Positions 52,542 through 62,371 of a stretch of DNA of 64,000 nucleotides are shown in pieces. Made by a program: the position numbers and the translations under genes. Each line of letters opens with the position of its first letter. Position 1 is the stretch's first letter. The notes beneath the pieces are model-generated. The model worked only from the letters and a program-made list of their open reading frames with translations. It did not search any database and had not been told where the DNA came from. The stretch covers positions 62,001 through 126,000 of the forward strand of contig NZ_JAFLVR010000021.1 of NCBI RefSeq assembly GCF_017315985.1, read 5' to 3'. This DNA is from Candidatus Enterococcus murrayae. Its GTDB lineage: Bacteria > Bacillota > Bacilli > Lactobacillales > Enterococcaceae.

Positions 52542-53489
52542 ATGAACAACAGAAAACCCAAATCCTCTCGCTCTACGTTCCTAAGTTCTATTCCTTTCAC
52601 AGCCAGAGTCCTCGCACTCACTCTTTTGATCGGACTTTCCGTTGTCTCCTATAATATTGGAAAAGCTGTCACAGAGGTAAAAAACAGTAGCCAAACAGAA
52701 GTGAACTTTCCCAATAAACAAACCCAGAAAACCAATGTGGATGATGTGAAAATTCGTCGAAACAATGGGAAATGGGAGTTTTCTTCGGATGAAGGAATTT
52801 CGTGGTCAACAACGCCGCCCGATGGAATCTACGAAGACGAAGATGGGCGCCTCCACTACAAGAATTCTAAATCAAAAAGTATTACCAGCACGTCCAATCA
52901 GAACACCTTCAGATTCCCCTTTAGCGACAAGGAAAACGGCGTGATCATGAAACAGGAGGAGGATAAATGGACATTCTCCTCTGACGGCGGAAAAACTTGG
53001 ACAGAAGAAGCTCCTGAGGGCGTAAAAGTCGATAAAAATGGCAAATTAACTTGGAAAAGCAAGGATGGCAAAAAAGTCTCTGAGTTTGATCCAAAGGAAA
53101 ATCAGTGGAAATATTCAGAAGACGGTGGAAAAACCTGGTCAGATCCGTTGAAGGAGATCGACGATTGGCTGGAAAACGGCTTCACTGTCCCAGTCGAAGG
53201 CGGAGTCTCGATGAAAATCAAGGATGGCAAAATCCAATACTCGACAGATGGCGGGAAAACCTGGACTGATGAAGCACCTGAAGGCTTCAAGGATAAAGTA
53301 AAATCAATCCTCACCAAGCAATCTGAAGATGGAAAAACACTTTATTCCACTGATGGCGGCAAGACCTGGACAGAAGAAAAACCTGAGGGCTACGAAATTC
53401 CCAGCATCCAAGATATTCTAGATGACATTCCGGGTGATCTCCTGCCAAACGATGAGGATCTAGGCGAAGGCCAAGCCACAGCGATTTAA
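52542..53489 (+). CDS. Membrane-anchored protein with five Asp-box (BNR) repeats
   Basis: A 315-residue protein. A basic start and one hydrophobic helix (residues 22-41) anchor it outside the cell. Five Asp-box motifs follow: SSDEGISW (81-88), SSDGGKTW (146-153), SEDGGKTW (192-199), STDGGKTW (234-241) and STDGGKTW (269-276). Repeats often continue TEEAPEG. Asp boxes usually mark beta-propeller blades, but five short units spaced 27-65 residues are too compact for a standard propeller. The C-terminus is acidic. It is controlled by the same box as the two-component system. Function unknown; the family of extracellular enterococcal Asp-box proteins is poorly described. Confidence 0.8.
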   Translation: MNNRKPKSSRSTFLSSIPFTARVLALTLLIGLSVVSYNIGKAVTEVKNSSQTEVNFPNKQTQKTNVDDVKIRRNNGKWEFSSDEGISWSTTPPDGIYEDEDGRLHYKNSKSKSITSTSNQNTFRFPFSDKENGVIMKQEEDKWTFSSDGGKTWTEEAPEGVKVDKNGKLTWKSKDGKKVSEFDPKENQWKYSEDGGKTWSDPLKEIDDWLENGFTVPVEGGVSMKIKDGKIQYSTDGGKTWTDEAPEGFKDKVKSILTKQSEDGKTLYSTDGGKTWTEEKPEGYEIPSIQDILDDIPGDLLPNDEDLGEGQATAI

Positions 53490-53497
53490 CCAGTTGA

Positions 53498-53540
53498 ACA
53501 AATAAACGTGTTAGCGCTCTTGGCTAACACGTTTATTTGT
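53498..53540. terminator. Bidirectional terminator between Asp-box and dxs genes
   Basis: Perfect 18-bp arms from ACAAATAAACGTGTTAGC to GCTAACACGTTTATTTGT, with a 7-bp loop, serve both convergent genes. Confidence 0.85.
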
Positions 53541-53551
53541 TTTGACATTTT

Positions 53552-55306
53552 TTAAATAGTAGATAAAATTCTTTGAACGATACTATCGACCGAGAGGCCA
53601 TTTTGAATAAGCAGCTCATTCGCGTCGTAGCGGTCGTGGAATTGCTTGTCTATTCCATAATTGAGTACCTTCAGCTCACTATCGCCAAGATAGCTTGCCA
53701 CTGTTTGACCATAGCCTCCCTCTAAAATACCATCCTCCAGCGTGACAACTGTCTGATGCTCCTTTTCTAAGCTGTCCAGTAGTTGCTTATCCAAGCCTGA
53801 AATGAATTTTGGATTGATAATCGTTGCTTTAATACCGTGAGCCTCACTTAATTTATCAGCGACCTTAACTGCCAGCTCGTAGAAATTTCCCAAGCCAAAT
53901 AATGCGACCTGCGAGCCTGTTTGTGTCACTTCATTTTTATTAAGGCGTGAGTAATCGGTGGTATCCGCCGCTCTGACTTCCTTTAGTTTTCCGACTGGCA
54001 CGCGAATCGCAACCGGATGATCGGATTGTTCGATCGACCAATCCAGCATAGCTAAATATTCTTCCTTATTTGTCGGTGCTAAGTATACGATATTCGGAAT
54101 ATGACTCAAAAACGGAATATCAAAAATGCCCAAATGGCTCTCGTCATTCATGCCATTCACCGATGCGCTGAAAACCAATATCGTGCCAGGCAGATTATTT
54201 AAGGCCAAGTCATGCGAAATTTGATCATAGCTTCGCTGCATGAAGGTGGAGAATACTGCCCAGACCGGCTTTGCACCATTTTGAGCTAGTCCAGCAGTCA
54301 TCGTCATCGCATGTTCCTCCGCGATCCCAACATCCACAAACTGCTTGCCGATTTTCTTTCGTTGTTCTTGAGAAAATAGCATCATGGGCGTGCCGCCATT
54401 TATCGCAACAACTTTGGGATCAGCCGCCATTTTTTCCATTAGAAAATCAGCGGTCACACTGTTATAGGTTGCCCCAGCTCCTCCCGCTGAAAGATATTCT
54501 CCTGTTTCTAAACTAAATGGTCCGCCTGCATGGAAGGCTTCACGATTCTCCTCTGCCAGCTTGAAACCAGCACCTTTGATCGTATGCACATGAAGCACAA
54601 CAGGATGATCGCTGTCTTTTACCGTCTTAAATAGATCGATCATCTCCTTCACATCATTTCCGGCATCTAAATAATGATACTCAAATCCCAAAGCCTTGAA
54701 GAAATTATCCTGTGCTGCACCTTTAGAGGCTCTCAGATTTTTGAGGTTCTGGTAAAGGCCGCCATGATTTTCTGCGATGGACTGATCATTATCATTCACG
54801 ATCACGATCGTATTGGTGGCTTGTTCGACAATATTGTTGAGTCCCTCATAGGCAAGACCGCCAGATAGTGAGCCATCCCCGATGATCGCGACAACATTAT
54901 AGTCCTCCTGTTTTAAGTCGCGTGCCTTTGCGACCCCATTTGCCAGTGAAAGCGAGGTCGAAGTATGGCCAATTGAAAAAAGATCATGGGCACTTTCCAG
55001 CGGGTTCGTGTAGCCTGATACATCCTCATAGTGCGCTGGATCTGTGAAGGCCTGCCCTCTTCCCGTCAGCATCTTATGGATATAAGTTTGATGAGACACA
55101 TCGAATACAAATTTATCCTTTGGTGAATCAAAAACATAATGCAGTGCAATCGTCATCTCCACCACACCGAGATTCGGTCCATTATGGCCGCCATGCTGGC
55201 TGACCTTTCGGAGCAATGCCTCTCTTGCCTCATTCACAAGGATTTTCAGCTCTTCTATCGACATTTCTTTTAACTCTTTAGGACTTTTTATTTTTTCTAA
55301 TAACAC
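53552..55306 (-). CDS. dxs: 1-deoxy-D-xylulose-5-phosphate synthase
   Basis: A 584-residue DXS, joining pyruvate and glyceraldehyde-3-phosphate with thiamine diphosphate. Motifs are GHNGPNLGVVE, the cofactor motif GDGSLSGGLAYEGLNN, and the pyrimidine-domain VGIAEEHAMTMTAGLA. The start is GTG 55306, with TGGAGG upstream, giving MLLEKIKSPKELKEMSIEEL; the frame is open to 55327. Enterococci are known to make isoprenoids by the mevalonate route, and no other MEP-pathway gene is visible here. The product may feed thiamine or pyridoxal synthesis. It is somewhat shorter than DXS of about 620 residues. Confidence 0.92.
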   Translation of the reverse strand: MLLEKIKSPKELKEMSIEELKILVNEAREALLRKVSQHGGHNGPNLGVVEMTIALHYVFDSPKDKFVFDVSHQTYIHKMLTGRGQAFTDPAHYEDVSGYTNPLESAHDLFSIGHTSTSLSLANGVAKARDLKQEDYNVVAIIGDGSLSGGLAYEGLNNIVEQATNTIVIVNDNDQSIAENHGGLYQNLKNLRASKGAAQDNFFKALGFEYHYLDAGNDVKEMIDLFKTVKDSDHPVVLHVHTIKGAGFKLAEENREAFHAGGPFSLETGEYLSAGGAGATYNSVTADFLMEKMAADPKVVAINGGTPMMLFSQEQRKKIGKQFVDVGIAEEHAMTMTAGLAQNGAKPVWAVFSTFMQRSYDQISHDLALNNLPGTILVFSASVNGMNDESHLGIFDIPFLSHIPNIVYLAPTNKEEYLAMLDWSIEQSDHPVAIRVPVGKLKEVRAADTTDYSRLNKNEVTQTGSQVALFGLGNFYELAVKVADKLSEAHGIKATIINPKFISGLDKQLLDSLEKEHQTVVTLEDGILEGGYGQTVASYLGDSELKVLNYGIDKQFHDRYDANELLIQNGLSVDSIVQRILSTI

Positions 55307-55428
55307 AGTGTTCCTCCATCTATTCATCGTTGGACATTCTATGGAACCTCCAACAAACGTTTTTAAATTCCGGTATTCGTCCTTCTAATTCTTTGGATCA
55401 AAAGAACGACAGATTGATTTTTTAATTT

Positions 55429-56382
55429 TTAATACCAATCATGCTTTTCATGGCGGTCTAGGGCATTGATTTGCTTCATCTCCTCCTTGGTCAGCTCGAA
55501 ATCATACAGTTCTGTATTTTCCTGAATATGATCCGGGTTGCTTGAACCGGGAATGACGACCACTCCTTTTTGCAGATTCCAGCGGAGAATGACCTGTGCC
55601 GCAGACTTTTTGTGCTTTTCAGCAATTTTGACGATCGTCTCATCTCCCAGCAATTCACGAGTATGCCCTCGACCACCAAGGGGATACCAGCCCTGAACGA
55701 CGATGCCGAGGCTATGAATGTACTCGATCACCTCATCATCCTGATAATACGGATGGATCTCGTTTTGCACGAGTGCCGGAGTCGTTTCGACCTGCGGCAG
55801 GAATTCCTTGAGCTCCTTGATGTACCAATTGGATAATCCGATCGAACGAATTTTTCCTTGCTTGACTGCCTGCTCCATCGCCTTATAGGCGGCAACATCG
55901 CCATCCCCCGGATGATGCAGCAGCATCAGATCAATGTACTCAATATCCAGCTTTTTCATCGCTTCATCGATCGCCGCCTCCGGATCATTGAACTGATTAG
56001 GGTACAGCTTTGTCGTCACAAATAGCTCATCTCTAGGGATGCCCGATTTCCGAACAGCCGCTCCCACACTTTCCTCATTATGGTACATAAACGCCGTATC
56101 AATTAAACGGACCCCGCGGGACATTGCTTCTGTTAACGCATTTTCGCATTCTTCCTCCAGCAAGCTGTAAGTACCGATGCCATTTAGAGGTATTTCATAC
56201 CCGCTATTGAGCATTACGGTTTGCGTTTCAAAATTAAATGCTCTTTCTGCCATTTTTTTCTCTCCCTCCTTCGCCTTCGTGGTTGGGGTTGGATCGTTAC
56301 CAGCCTGTTGAGTCGTTTCACCGCAAGCAGCAAGGCCAAAACATACACTTAAGAAAACGATAAAAACAACCGCTCTTTTCAT
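55429..56382 (-). CDS. Aldo/keto reductase with lipoprotein signal peptide
   Basis: A 317-residue protein. Residues 1-20 are a lipoprotein signal ending LAAC (Cys20), followed by a Thr/Pro/Lys linker to about 43. Then comes a full aldo/keto reductase barrel with the catalytic set Asp95, Tyr100, Lys125 and His156 (LIDTAFMY, VTTKLYP, MLLHHPG) and NADPH-site IPGSSNPDHIQEN. An exported NADPH enzyme is odd. A second start, ATG 56253 (Met44, MAERAFNFETQ), has its own AAGGAGGG site and would give a normal cytosolic reductase. The start at ATG 56382 follows GGGGGG. Both forms may be made. Confidence 0.82.
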   Translation of the reverse strand: MKRAVVFIVFLSVCFGLAACGETTQQAGNDPTPTTKAKEGEKKMAERAFNFETQTVMLNSGYEIPLNGIGTYSLLEEECENALTEAMSRGVRLIDTAFMYHNEESVGAAVRKSGIPRDELFVTTKLYPNQFNDPEAAIDEAMKKLDIEYIDLMLLHHPGDGDVAAYKAMEQAVKQGKIRSIGLSNWYIKELKEFLPQVETTPALVQNEIHPYYQDDEVIEYIHSLGIVVQGWYPLGGRGHTRELLGDETIVKIAEKHKKSAAQVILRWNLQKGVVVIPGSSNPDHIQENTELYDFELTKEEMKQINALDRHEKHDWY

Positions 56383-56539
56383 CCATCTCGCCCCCCAGCC
56401 AATAATTTTTTTCATTTTATCACCTAAAGTCAGGTTTAGGTCAAATCAAATTCTGTGTTTTTTGTATGAATAGTTGAATTCTCTTGCCCTCTTCCACTAA
56501 TCTGATTGAGAGTCGCTATACGCAGGAGCTACTAGCCTC

Positions 56540-56653
56540 AATGCGGCCCCCAGCCAATATTTTGGGATTCCCGAACGCTTTAGTGTTTTTGCGGCGATGG
56601 GGTTCAATGCTGTTTTAGGGGTGTATCTATTTCGGGATTTTGCTGAAAAGTAA
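56540..56653 (+). pseudogene. C-terminal fragment of a lost gene
   Basis: A 37-codon open stretch ending at TAA 56653 reads NAAPSQYFGIPERFSVFAAM and then GFNAVLGVYLFRDFAEK. It looks like the last membrane helix and tail of a real protein, but there is no start or upstream body. It is the only coding-like content in the 56383-56749 gap. The family is not identified. Confidence 0.4.
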
Positions 56654-56749
56654 ATCGAAGGTGATCAAATTGAGCACTGCTGATCAAGAGAAGACTTGCC
56701 GGCTTTGTTATGCTTTTTCTAAAGACAATAATGAAAAGAGGACACCCTT

Positions 56750-57226
56750 ATGACAAGAATAGCCGACATCATGCTCAAGCAGCTCCCTGAACAACACATG
56801 CTGACGCATCGTAAAACCATCAACTTCTTCGCAGAATACGCAGATTTTATGGGCGAGACGATCAACGATATCCTCCAGCTGATCGAAGAAAACAAGGCAT
56901 TGCCCAGCAGCGGACCAATCGTCTGCTTTCACAATATTGACTTAGAGAAACTAGATGTTGAGATCGGCTTTGCTACCCCCAGATCAATTGAAGCAAAGGA
57001 TGAAATTCGCTCGTTGACTCATCCGATTCGCACAGTCGCACTGACTATTGATCGCGGCCCCTACGAAAAGCAAGATCCGACATTGGAAGAACTCATGCAA
57101 TGGGTGCCTGACCATGATTATCAGGCCATCGGCGGAATTTACTATCATTATCTGAATGGTGAAGAACAGTCTGAAAATGACTATTTAACTGAGATGTATC
57201 TTCCTATTAAGAAGCAGGAAGACTAA
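56750..57226 (+). CDS. GyrI-like small-molecule-binding domain protein
   Basis: A 158-residue, single-domain protein of the GyrI-like (effector-binding, BmrR C-terminal) fold. The two-fold repeated pattern shows as LPEQHMLTHRKTI near the start, VEIGFATPR in the middle and the end block AIGGIYYHYL plus LTEMYLPIKK, with the conserved Glu before MYLPI. Members bind hydrophobic or cationic ligands, and some hydrolyse toxic compounds. There is no DNA-binding domain, so it is not itself a regulator. AGAGGA precedes ATG 56750. Confidence 0.78.
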   Translation: MTRIADIMLKQLPEQHMLTHRKTINFFAEYADFMGETINDILQLIEENKALPSSGPIVCFHNIDLEKLDVEIGFATPRSIEAKDEIRSLTHPIRTVALTIDRGPYEKQDPTLEELMQWVPDHDYQAIGGIYYHYLNGEEQSENDYLTEMYLPIKKQED

Positions 57227-57373
57227 TCGATAACCCATCTACCCATTTTCACGGAGAAATGGGTTATTTTTTGTCCGCTTATTAGGTGGAAAAGGCCCCA
57301 TTGAAATTTGTGATATCGATATTGTTTTGTGCTATATGCTGATAGATCAATGCTTACAGCCTGCTCACTGGTT

Positions 57374-57403
57374 TGAGCTTAATACGGACTGGATGCTACA
57401 ATG
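57374..57403 (+). promoter_or_regulatory. Promoter of the antiterminated PTS operon
   Basis: TTGAGC (57374-57379), an 18-bp spacer and TACAAT (57398-57403) with an upstream TG form a plausible sigma-A promoter. It gives a leader of about 175 bp that contains the antiterminator sites and a terminator. Confidence 0.5.
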
Positions 57404-57417
57404 TAGCTATAGAAAAG

Positions 57418-57441
57418 ATCGTGACCTTATTGGGCGAAACT
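57418..57441 (+). promoter_or_regulatory. Second RAT-like sequence in the PTS leader
   Basis: GATCGTGACC-N4-TTGGGCGAAAC closely resembles the main ribonucleic antiterminator 66 bp downstream (GGATTGTGACC...CGGGCAAAAC). It may be a second binding site for the antiterminator protein or a decayed copy. Confidence 0.45.
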
Positions 57442-57483
57442 ACTTCTAATTCTAAATTTTTACTTGTGTTTGTATAAAAAAAG

Positions 57484-57508
57484 GATTGTGACCACTCGGG
57501 CAAAACCA
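57484..57508 (+). promoter_or_regulatory. Ribonucleic antiterminator (RAT) for a BglG/LicT protein
   Basis: GGATTGTGACCACTC-GGGCAAAACC matches the classical RAT consensus (GGATTGTTAC...GGCAAAACC). Its 3' end overlaps the left arm of the terminator at 57503-57559, so RNA binding by the protein at 58355-59197 would prevent termination. Confidence 0.85.
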
Positions 57509-57559
57509 AAAAAGCAGGAGACGCTTCTCTCATTCGTCCTGTTATTTGGTTTATTTTTA
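57503..57559 (+). terminator. Leader terminator controlled by the RAT
   Basis: Arms AAACCAAAAAAGCAGGA and TCCTGTTATTTGGTTT, then TATTTTTA. It lies before the first gene (57588), so the operon is transcribed only when antitermination occurs. Confidence 0.8.
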
Positions 57560-57566
57560 TGCCTGA

Positions 57567-58328
<762 letters not shown>

Positions 58329-58354
58329 GCAAGACAAAAAACGAGGTGGTAAAC

Positions 58355-59197
58355 ATGAAGATTGTCAAGCCCTTAAATAACAATGTTGTTTTAGCTGTCA
58401 ATAATAGCAATGAAGAAGTTGTCCTTATGGGAAAAGGCGTCGCTTATCAAAAGAAGGTCGGCGATTCCATCGATGCCGAGGACGCAGAAAAGGTCTTCAC
58501 GCTCACAAATGAATTAGTAACCAAACAACTTCAAGAGCTGCTCACTAGTTTGCCACCTGAATATGTCATGCTGGCAGATCGTGTGATTTCTCATGCAAAA
58601 AAAGTTTTAAACAAGGAGTTAAGTGAAAGCCTATATATCTCACTGGCGGATCACATTTTTTCCTCTGTCCAGCGTTTCATCGGAGGAAACGTCACTAAAA
58701 ATGTCATGCTTTGGGACATCCAACGCTTCTACGCTAGCGAGTACCAGATCGGGCTGTTGACCTTGGAATGGATCAACGAAAGCTTCAAGGTTCAGCTTCC
58801 CGAGGACGAAGCCGGACTCATCGCCCTGCACATCGTCGACGCAGAATTAAATACAGAGGAATCCATCGCCAACGAAGTCACCCAACTGATCCAAGAAATA
58901 TCCAATTTCGTCCGCTATCATTTTAAAATGGATTTTTCGCCGGATTCGGTTTCCTATTTTCGTTTTGTGACGCATTTAAAATTCTTCGCAAAGCGCTTCT
59001 TTACGATGGATAAGCAGCCAGCAGAAACAGATCCTGATCTGTTCTCATTGGTGACCGCGAAGTATCCGGACGCCTTCGAATGTGTGAAGAAAATCGAGGA
59101 GTTCCTGCACAGAAAATATCAGTTTACGATCACTGAAGATGATCAACTATACTTAACGATTCACATTGAAAAATTGATCAAAGAAGCTCGCGGATAG
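58355..59197 (+). CDS. BglG/LicT-family transcriptional antiterminator
   Basis: A 280-residue antiterminator. The RNA-binding CAT domain (1-58) begins MKIVKPLNNNVVLAVNNSNE with GKGVAYQKKVGD. Two PTS regulatory domains follow (about 65-170 and 172-277), carrying conserved histidines in ISHAKKVL, ALHIVDAEL, FVTHLKFFAKR and LTIHIEKL. EIIs phosphorylate these to tune activity. It should bind the RAT at 57484-57508. GAGGTGG precedes ATG 58355. Genes on both sides belong to the same operon. Confidence 0.93.
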   Translation: MKIVKPLNNNVVLAVNNSNEEVVLMGKGVAYQKKVGDSIDAEDAEKVFTLTNELVTKQLQELLTSLPPEYVMLADRVISHAKKVLNKELSESLYISLADHIFSSVQRFIGGNVTKNVMLWDIQRFYASEYQIGLLTLEWINESFKVQLPEDEAGLIALHIVDAELNTEESIANEVTQLIQEISNFVRYHFKMDFSPDSVSYFRFVTHLKFFAKRFFTMDKQPAETDPDLFSLVTAKYPDAFECVKKIEEFLHRKYQFTITEDDQLYLTIHIEKLIKEARG

Positions 59198-59287
59198 CGA
59201 GCCCATACATACACAAGTAAAACGTAGTACGTGGATGGTGACATTTAGTTGGCCAAACCTTCATTTTAAGAAATGGAGGAAAGAAAA

Positions 59288-61177
59288 ATGACAGAAAAAT
59301 ATCAAGCACTAGCAGAAACAATCATCGAAAAGGTTGGCGGGAAGGAAAATATTAACAGCCTCGCCCATTGTATTACCCGATTGCGTTTTAAACTGAAGGA
59401 TGAAGCCCTCGCAGACACCGATTTTCTCAAAAACATGGAGGGAATCGTGACCGTCATGCAAAGCGGCGGACAATACCAAGTCGTTATCGGAAACCATGTA
59501 ACAGATGTCTACGATACTATTTTAGGACTAGGCGTCAGTAAGGTTTCCGAAAATCCGGCTCCTGCTAAAAAGCAAAACCCTTTTGACGCGTTTATCGATA
59601 TCGTATCCAGTATTTTTACTCCCGTTTTAGGTTTGCTTTGCGCTACAGGGATGATCAAGGGCTTCGCGTCGATGTTCCTTTCCATCGGCTGGCTGTCAGA
59701 TCAATCAGGAACCTTTATTATTCTCAATGCTCTAGGCGATTCACTCTTTTATTTTTTCCCGATCTTCTTAGGCTATACCGCCGCGGAAAAATTTAAGCTG
59801 AATCACTTCGTCGGAATGGCGATCGGAGCAAGCCTGCTGCATCCAACCATCGGCTCGATTAACGCCTTAGAGCCTTTATTCACTATTTTTGGCGGCAGCT
59901 TCATGGAATCGCCCATTCACGCTACCTTCTTAGGGGTTCCTGTCATTTTGATGGATTATGCCTCTAGTGTTGTCCCGATCCTGATCGCGACCTATGTAGG
60001 ATCAAAAATTGAAAAGGGCTTCTCAAAAATCATTCCTGATGTGATCAAGATGTTTGCTTTGCCGTTATTGACCTTATTATGTATCGTGCCTTTAACCTTC
60101 ATCGTCATCGGTCCGATCGCTACTTGGGTCAGTCAATTGATCGGTTCAGGATTCCTGGCAATTTATGACCTAAGTCCCGTAGTCTCTGGTGTGATTCTGG
60201 GCGGCTTCTGGCAAATTATGGTTATTTTCGGTCTTCATTGGGGGATCATTCCGATCGCGCTCAACAATTTAGCTATTTACGGACAGGATACGTTACTAAG
60301 TTTGATCGTGCCTGCCTCCTTCGCTCAAATCGGCGTTGTTTTGGCTTTAATGCTGAGAACAAAGGATAAGAAAACAAAAACGCTGGCCTTCCCTGCCTTT
60401 ATCTCAGGTGTTTTCGGGATCACAGAACCAGCGATTTACGGGATTACCTTGCCTAAAAAATGGCCGTTCATTTATAGCTGTATCGGTGCTGCAGTCGGCG
60501 GTGCAATTACAGGCGGCACGCGGACACTTAATTTCGTTTCTGGCGGATTAGGAATTTTTGAATTACCGAGCTACGTAGATCCGAAAAACGGAATCAATCA
60601 TTCCTTCTATATGTGTCTATTGGCAATGATCGTCGCGTTCATCGTCGGCTTCGCGCTCGAGTTTTTCCTATTTAAGGAAGAAGTGAAGCCCGTTGAAGCA
60701 GCACCTGCTCATCCGATAAATCATACAAAGCTGTCAAGTCCGATCGAAGGCCAGGTTATCCCGCTTTCACAAATCAATGATGAGGCCTTTGCTTCTGAAT
60801 TATTGGGAGTCGGTGTCGCGATCGAGTCGACAGATGGCAGAGTCGTCGCACCAGCAGACGGAACCATCACCTCCTTTTTCCCAACCGGTCACGCTTTGGG
60901 CTTTACTACCGATGAGGGAATCGAGCTGCTGATCCACATTGGACTGGATACCGTTCAATTAGAAGGAAAGCACTTTACAACGTTTGCCAAACAAGGCGAA
61001 AAAGTGAAGGCTGGACAGCTGCTGCTGGAATACGATGTAGAGTCCATAAAAAAAGCCGGCTACGATTTGACCAGCCCGGTAGTTATTACCAATCCTAAAG
61101 ACTTTTTAGATATCATCATCAATGAGGAGGACACTATCTCCCTCTCCGAAGAGCTCTTTACGATCGTACTTTCATAG
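59288..61177 (+). CDS. PTS EIIBCA, beta-glucoside family
   Basis: A 629-residue complete permease. EIIB (1-85) has phospho-Cys28 (LAHCITRLRF). The EIIC membrane domain (about 105-460) has FGITEPAIYGITLPK and GLHWGIIPIALNN. A C-terminal Crr-type EIIA (about 485-625) has the active His in LLIHIGLDTVQL. It imports and phosphorylates a beta-glucoside-like sugar whose product the NagB-like enzyme may process. No phospho-beta-glucosidase is in the operon, which is unusual for this family. The start at ATG 59288 has GGAGG upstream. Confidence 0.93.
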   Translation: MTEKYQALAETIIEKVGGKENINSLAHCITRLRFKLKDEALADTDFLKNMEGIVTVMQSGGQYQVVIGNHVTDVYDTILGLGVSKVSENPAPAKKQNPFDAFIDIVSSIFTPVLGLLCATGMIKGFASMFLSIGWLSDQSGTFIILNALGDSLFYFFPIFLGYTAAEKFKLNHFVGMAIGASLLHPTIGSINALEPLFTIFGGSFMESPIHATFLGVPVILMDYASSVVPILIATYVGSKIEKGFSKIIPDVIKMFALPLLTLLCIVPLTFIVIGPIATWVSQLIGSGFLAIYDLSPVVSGVILGGFWQIMVIFGLHWGIIPIALNNLAIYGQDTLLSLIVPASFAQIGVVLALMLRTKDKKTKTLAFPAFISGVFGITEPAIYGITLPKKWPFIYSCIGAAVGGAITGGTRTLNFVSGGLGIFELPSYVDPKNGINHSFYMCLLAMIVAFIVGFALEFFLFKEEVKPVEAAPAHPINHTKLSSPIEGQVIPLSQINDEAFASELLGVGVAIESTDGRVVAPADGTITSFFPTGHALGFTTDEGIELLIHIGLDTVQLEGKHFTTFAKQGEKVKAGQLLLEYDVESIKKAGYDLTSPVVITNPKDFLDIIINEEDTISLSEELFTIVLS

Positions 61178-61180
61178 ACA

Positions 61181-61213
61181 AAAAAGCAGAGGAAAAAAAT
61201 TCCTCTGCTTTTT
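61181..61213. terminator. Bidirectional terminator after the PTS gene
   Basis: Arms AAAAAGCAGAGGA and TCCTCTGCTTTTT lie between the PTS stop (61177) and the convergent LysR stop (61212). Confidence 0.85.
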
Positions 61214-62072
61214 AGCTGTAATAATGAATAAAAAAATCCTTAAAGATCTTCAGCTCTGGAGAAAAATCCGCCTCAGCAATCATGGAATAGCCTACGATTT
61301 TTCGAGCCACATCCGTGACCTCAACAATGGCAATGTCCATCTCCTCCACGATTACTTCATCATATTCAGAGATCGCTGTGATCCCTCGCCCCTGCTTCAA
61401 CAAGCGAAAAACAAACAGCGGGTCTGCAGTCGCGTATTCTAACTTGGGGATGTAATTATTCGCTGCCGCATAGCTGTTGATGAAGGCGATAAAGCTCTTT
61501 TGAAATAAGGAAAAGATGAACGTTTCATCCCTAGTCTCCAGAAAGGACAGCTTCTTCTTATTCGATAATGGATTCGATTTTGGAATACACAGCAATAAGG
61601 GCAATTCAAACTGAAAAAGCGGCTCGATATTTTTCAAATCAACCTTTGTGGTAGTAATCGCCAGATCTACCTGCCCCAGCTCCAGCATCTCAATCGCCTC
61701 CTGCGTCGTGACAAAGCAAAAATCAATCACTATGTCTGGATGCTCCCGCTCAAACACATCCTTGAAATTATGTAAAACGACATCTTCTGCGACTGCTAAC
61801 GAGAGATGATGCTCCTGTCGTTTAGACGCGATCGCTTCGACCTGATCCATCAGCTCGACGATTTCCTTCACCGGCACTAAAATTTTTCGTCCATTCTCAT
61901 TCAGCTGGAGCGATTTGCCCTTCCGATCAAAAAGTGTCGTATCCAGCTCCTCCTCCATTCGTTTTAAAGCCATACTTAACGATGGCTGTCCGATATACAA
62001 GGCCTTCGCTGCCTTTGAAATATTCTCTGTCCGCGCAATCTCAACAAAATACCTCAGCTTCTGAATATCCAT
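61212..62072 (-). CDS. LysR family transcriptional regulator
   Basis: A 286-residue LysR regulator. The N-terminal winged helix (1-60) includes LRYFVEIARTENISKAAKAL and QPSLSMALKRMEEEL. The periplasmic-binding-protein-like effector domain (about 88-286) includes LSLAVAEDVVLHNF and QVDLAITT. CytR/CynR-like length. It stands alone between a terminator and the stress cluster. The target is unknown. Confidence 0.92.
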   Translation of the reverse strand: MDIQKLRYFVEIARTENISKAAKALYIGQPSLSMALKRMEEELDTTLFDRKGKSLQLNENGRKILVPVKEIVELMDQVEAIASKRQEHHLSLAVAEDVVLHNFKDVFEREHPDIVIDFCFVTTQEAIEMLELGQVDLAITTTKVDLKNIEPLFQFELPLLLCIPKSNPLSNKKKLSFLETRDETFIFSLFQKSFIAFINSYAAANNYIPKLEYATADPLFVFRLLKQGRGITAISEYDEVIVEEMDIAIVEVTDVARKIVGYSMIAEADFSPELKIFKDFFIHYYS

Positions 62073-62371
62073 TCTCCAAATCCCCCCTCAATTCTTATTA
62101 TAGCGAGAACTAATAGGAGATAGTATTCAAATTTTTTATCCAGTCACTGATTGCGGGATCGGTCTTCTCGTTTGAAAAGGAAGGGATAGCAAAAGTCCAT
62201 AAATCATTTTTAGCTAAAAGAATAATTTATGGACCCTCACTATGTTTTCTTTTAGCAGCTGTTCTGCTTTAATAGACTCCTAAGCAATAAGAAGCACACG
62301 AAAAAAGCAGGAGAGCTCCCTGAATTGGCAACTCTCCTGCTTTTGTGTTTAGTATGTTTTGTATTTCCGTA
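62073..62371. other. Gap with two hairpins
   Basis: No gene. It holds the LysR promoter region and two hairpins. One is at 62195-62235 (GTCCATAAAT facing ATTTATGGAC). The other is a strong terminator at 62301-62345. Confidence 0.5.
62301..62345 (-). terminator. Terminator of the Gls24/AmaP stress cluster
   Basis: Arms AAAAGCAGGAGAG and CTCTCCTGCTTTT, with a T-run on the minus strand, 27 bp after the stop of the GlsB-like gene. Confidence 0.8.

Noticed and set aside
54271-54516. Frames antisense to dxs, and many others antisense to large genes
   Set aside because: They are shadows of strongly supported genes on the opposite strand.
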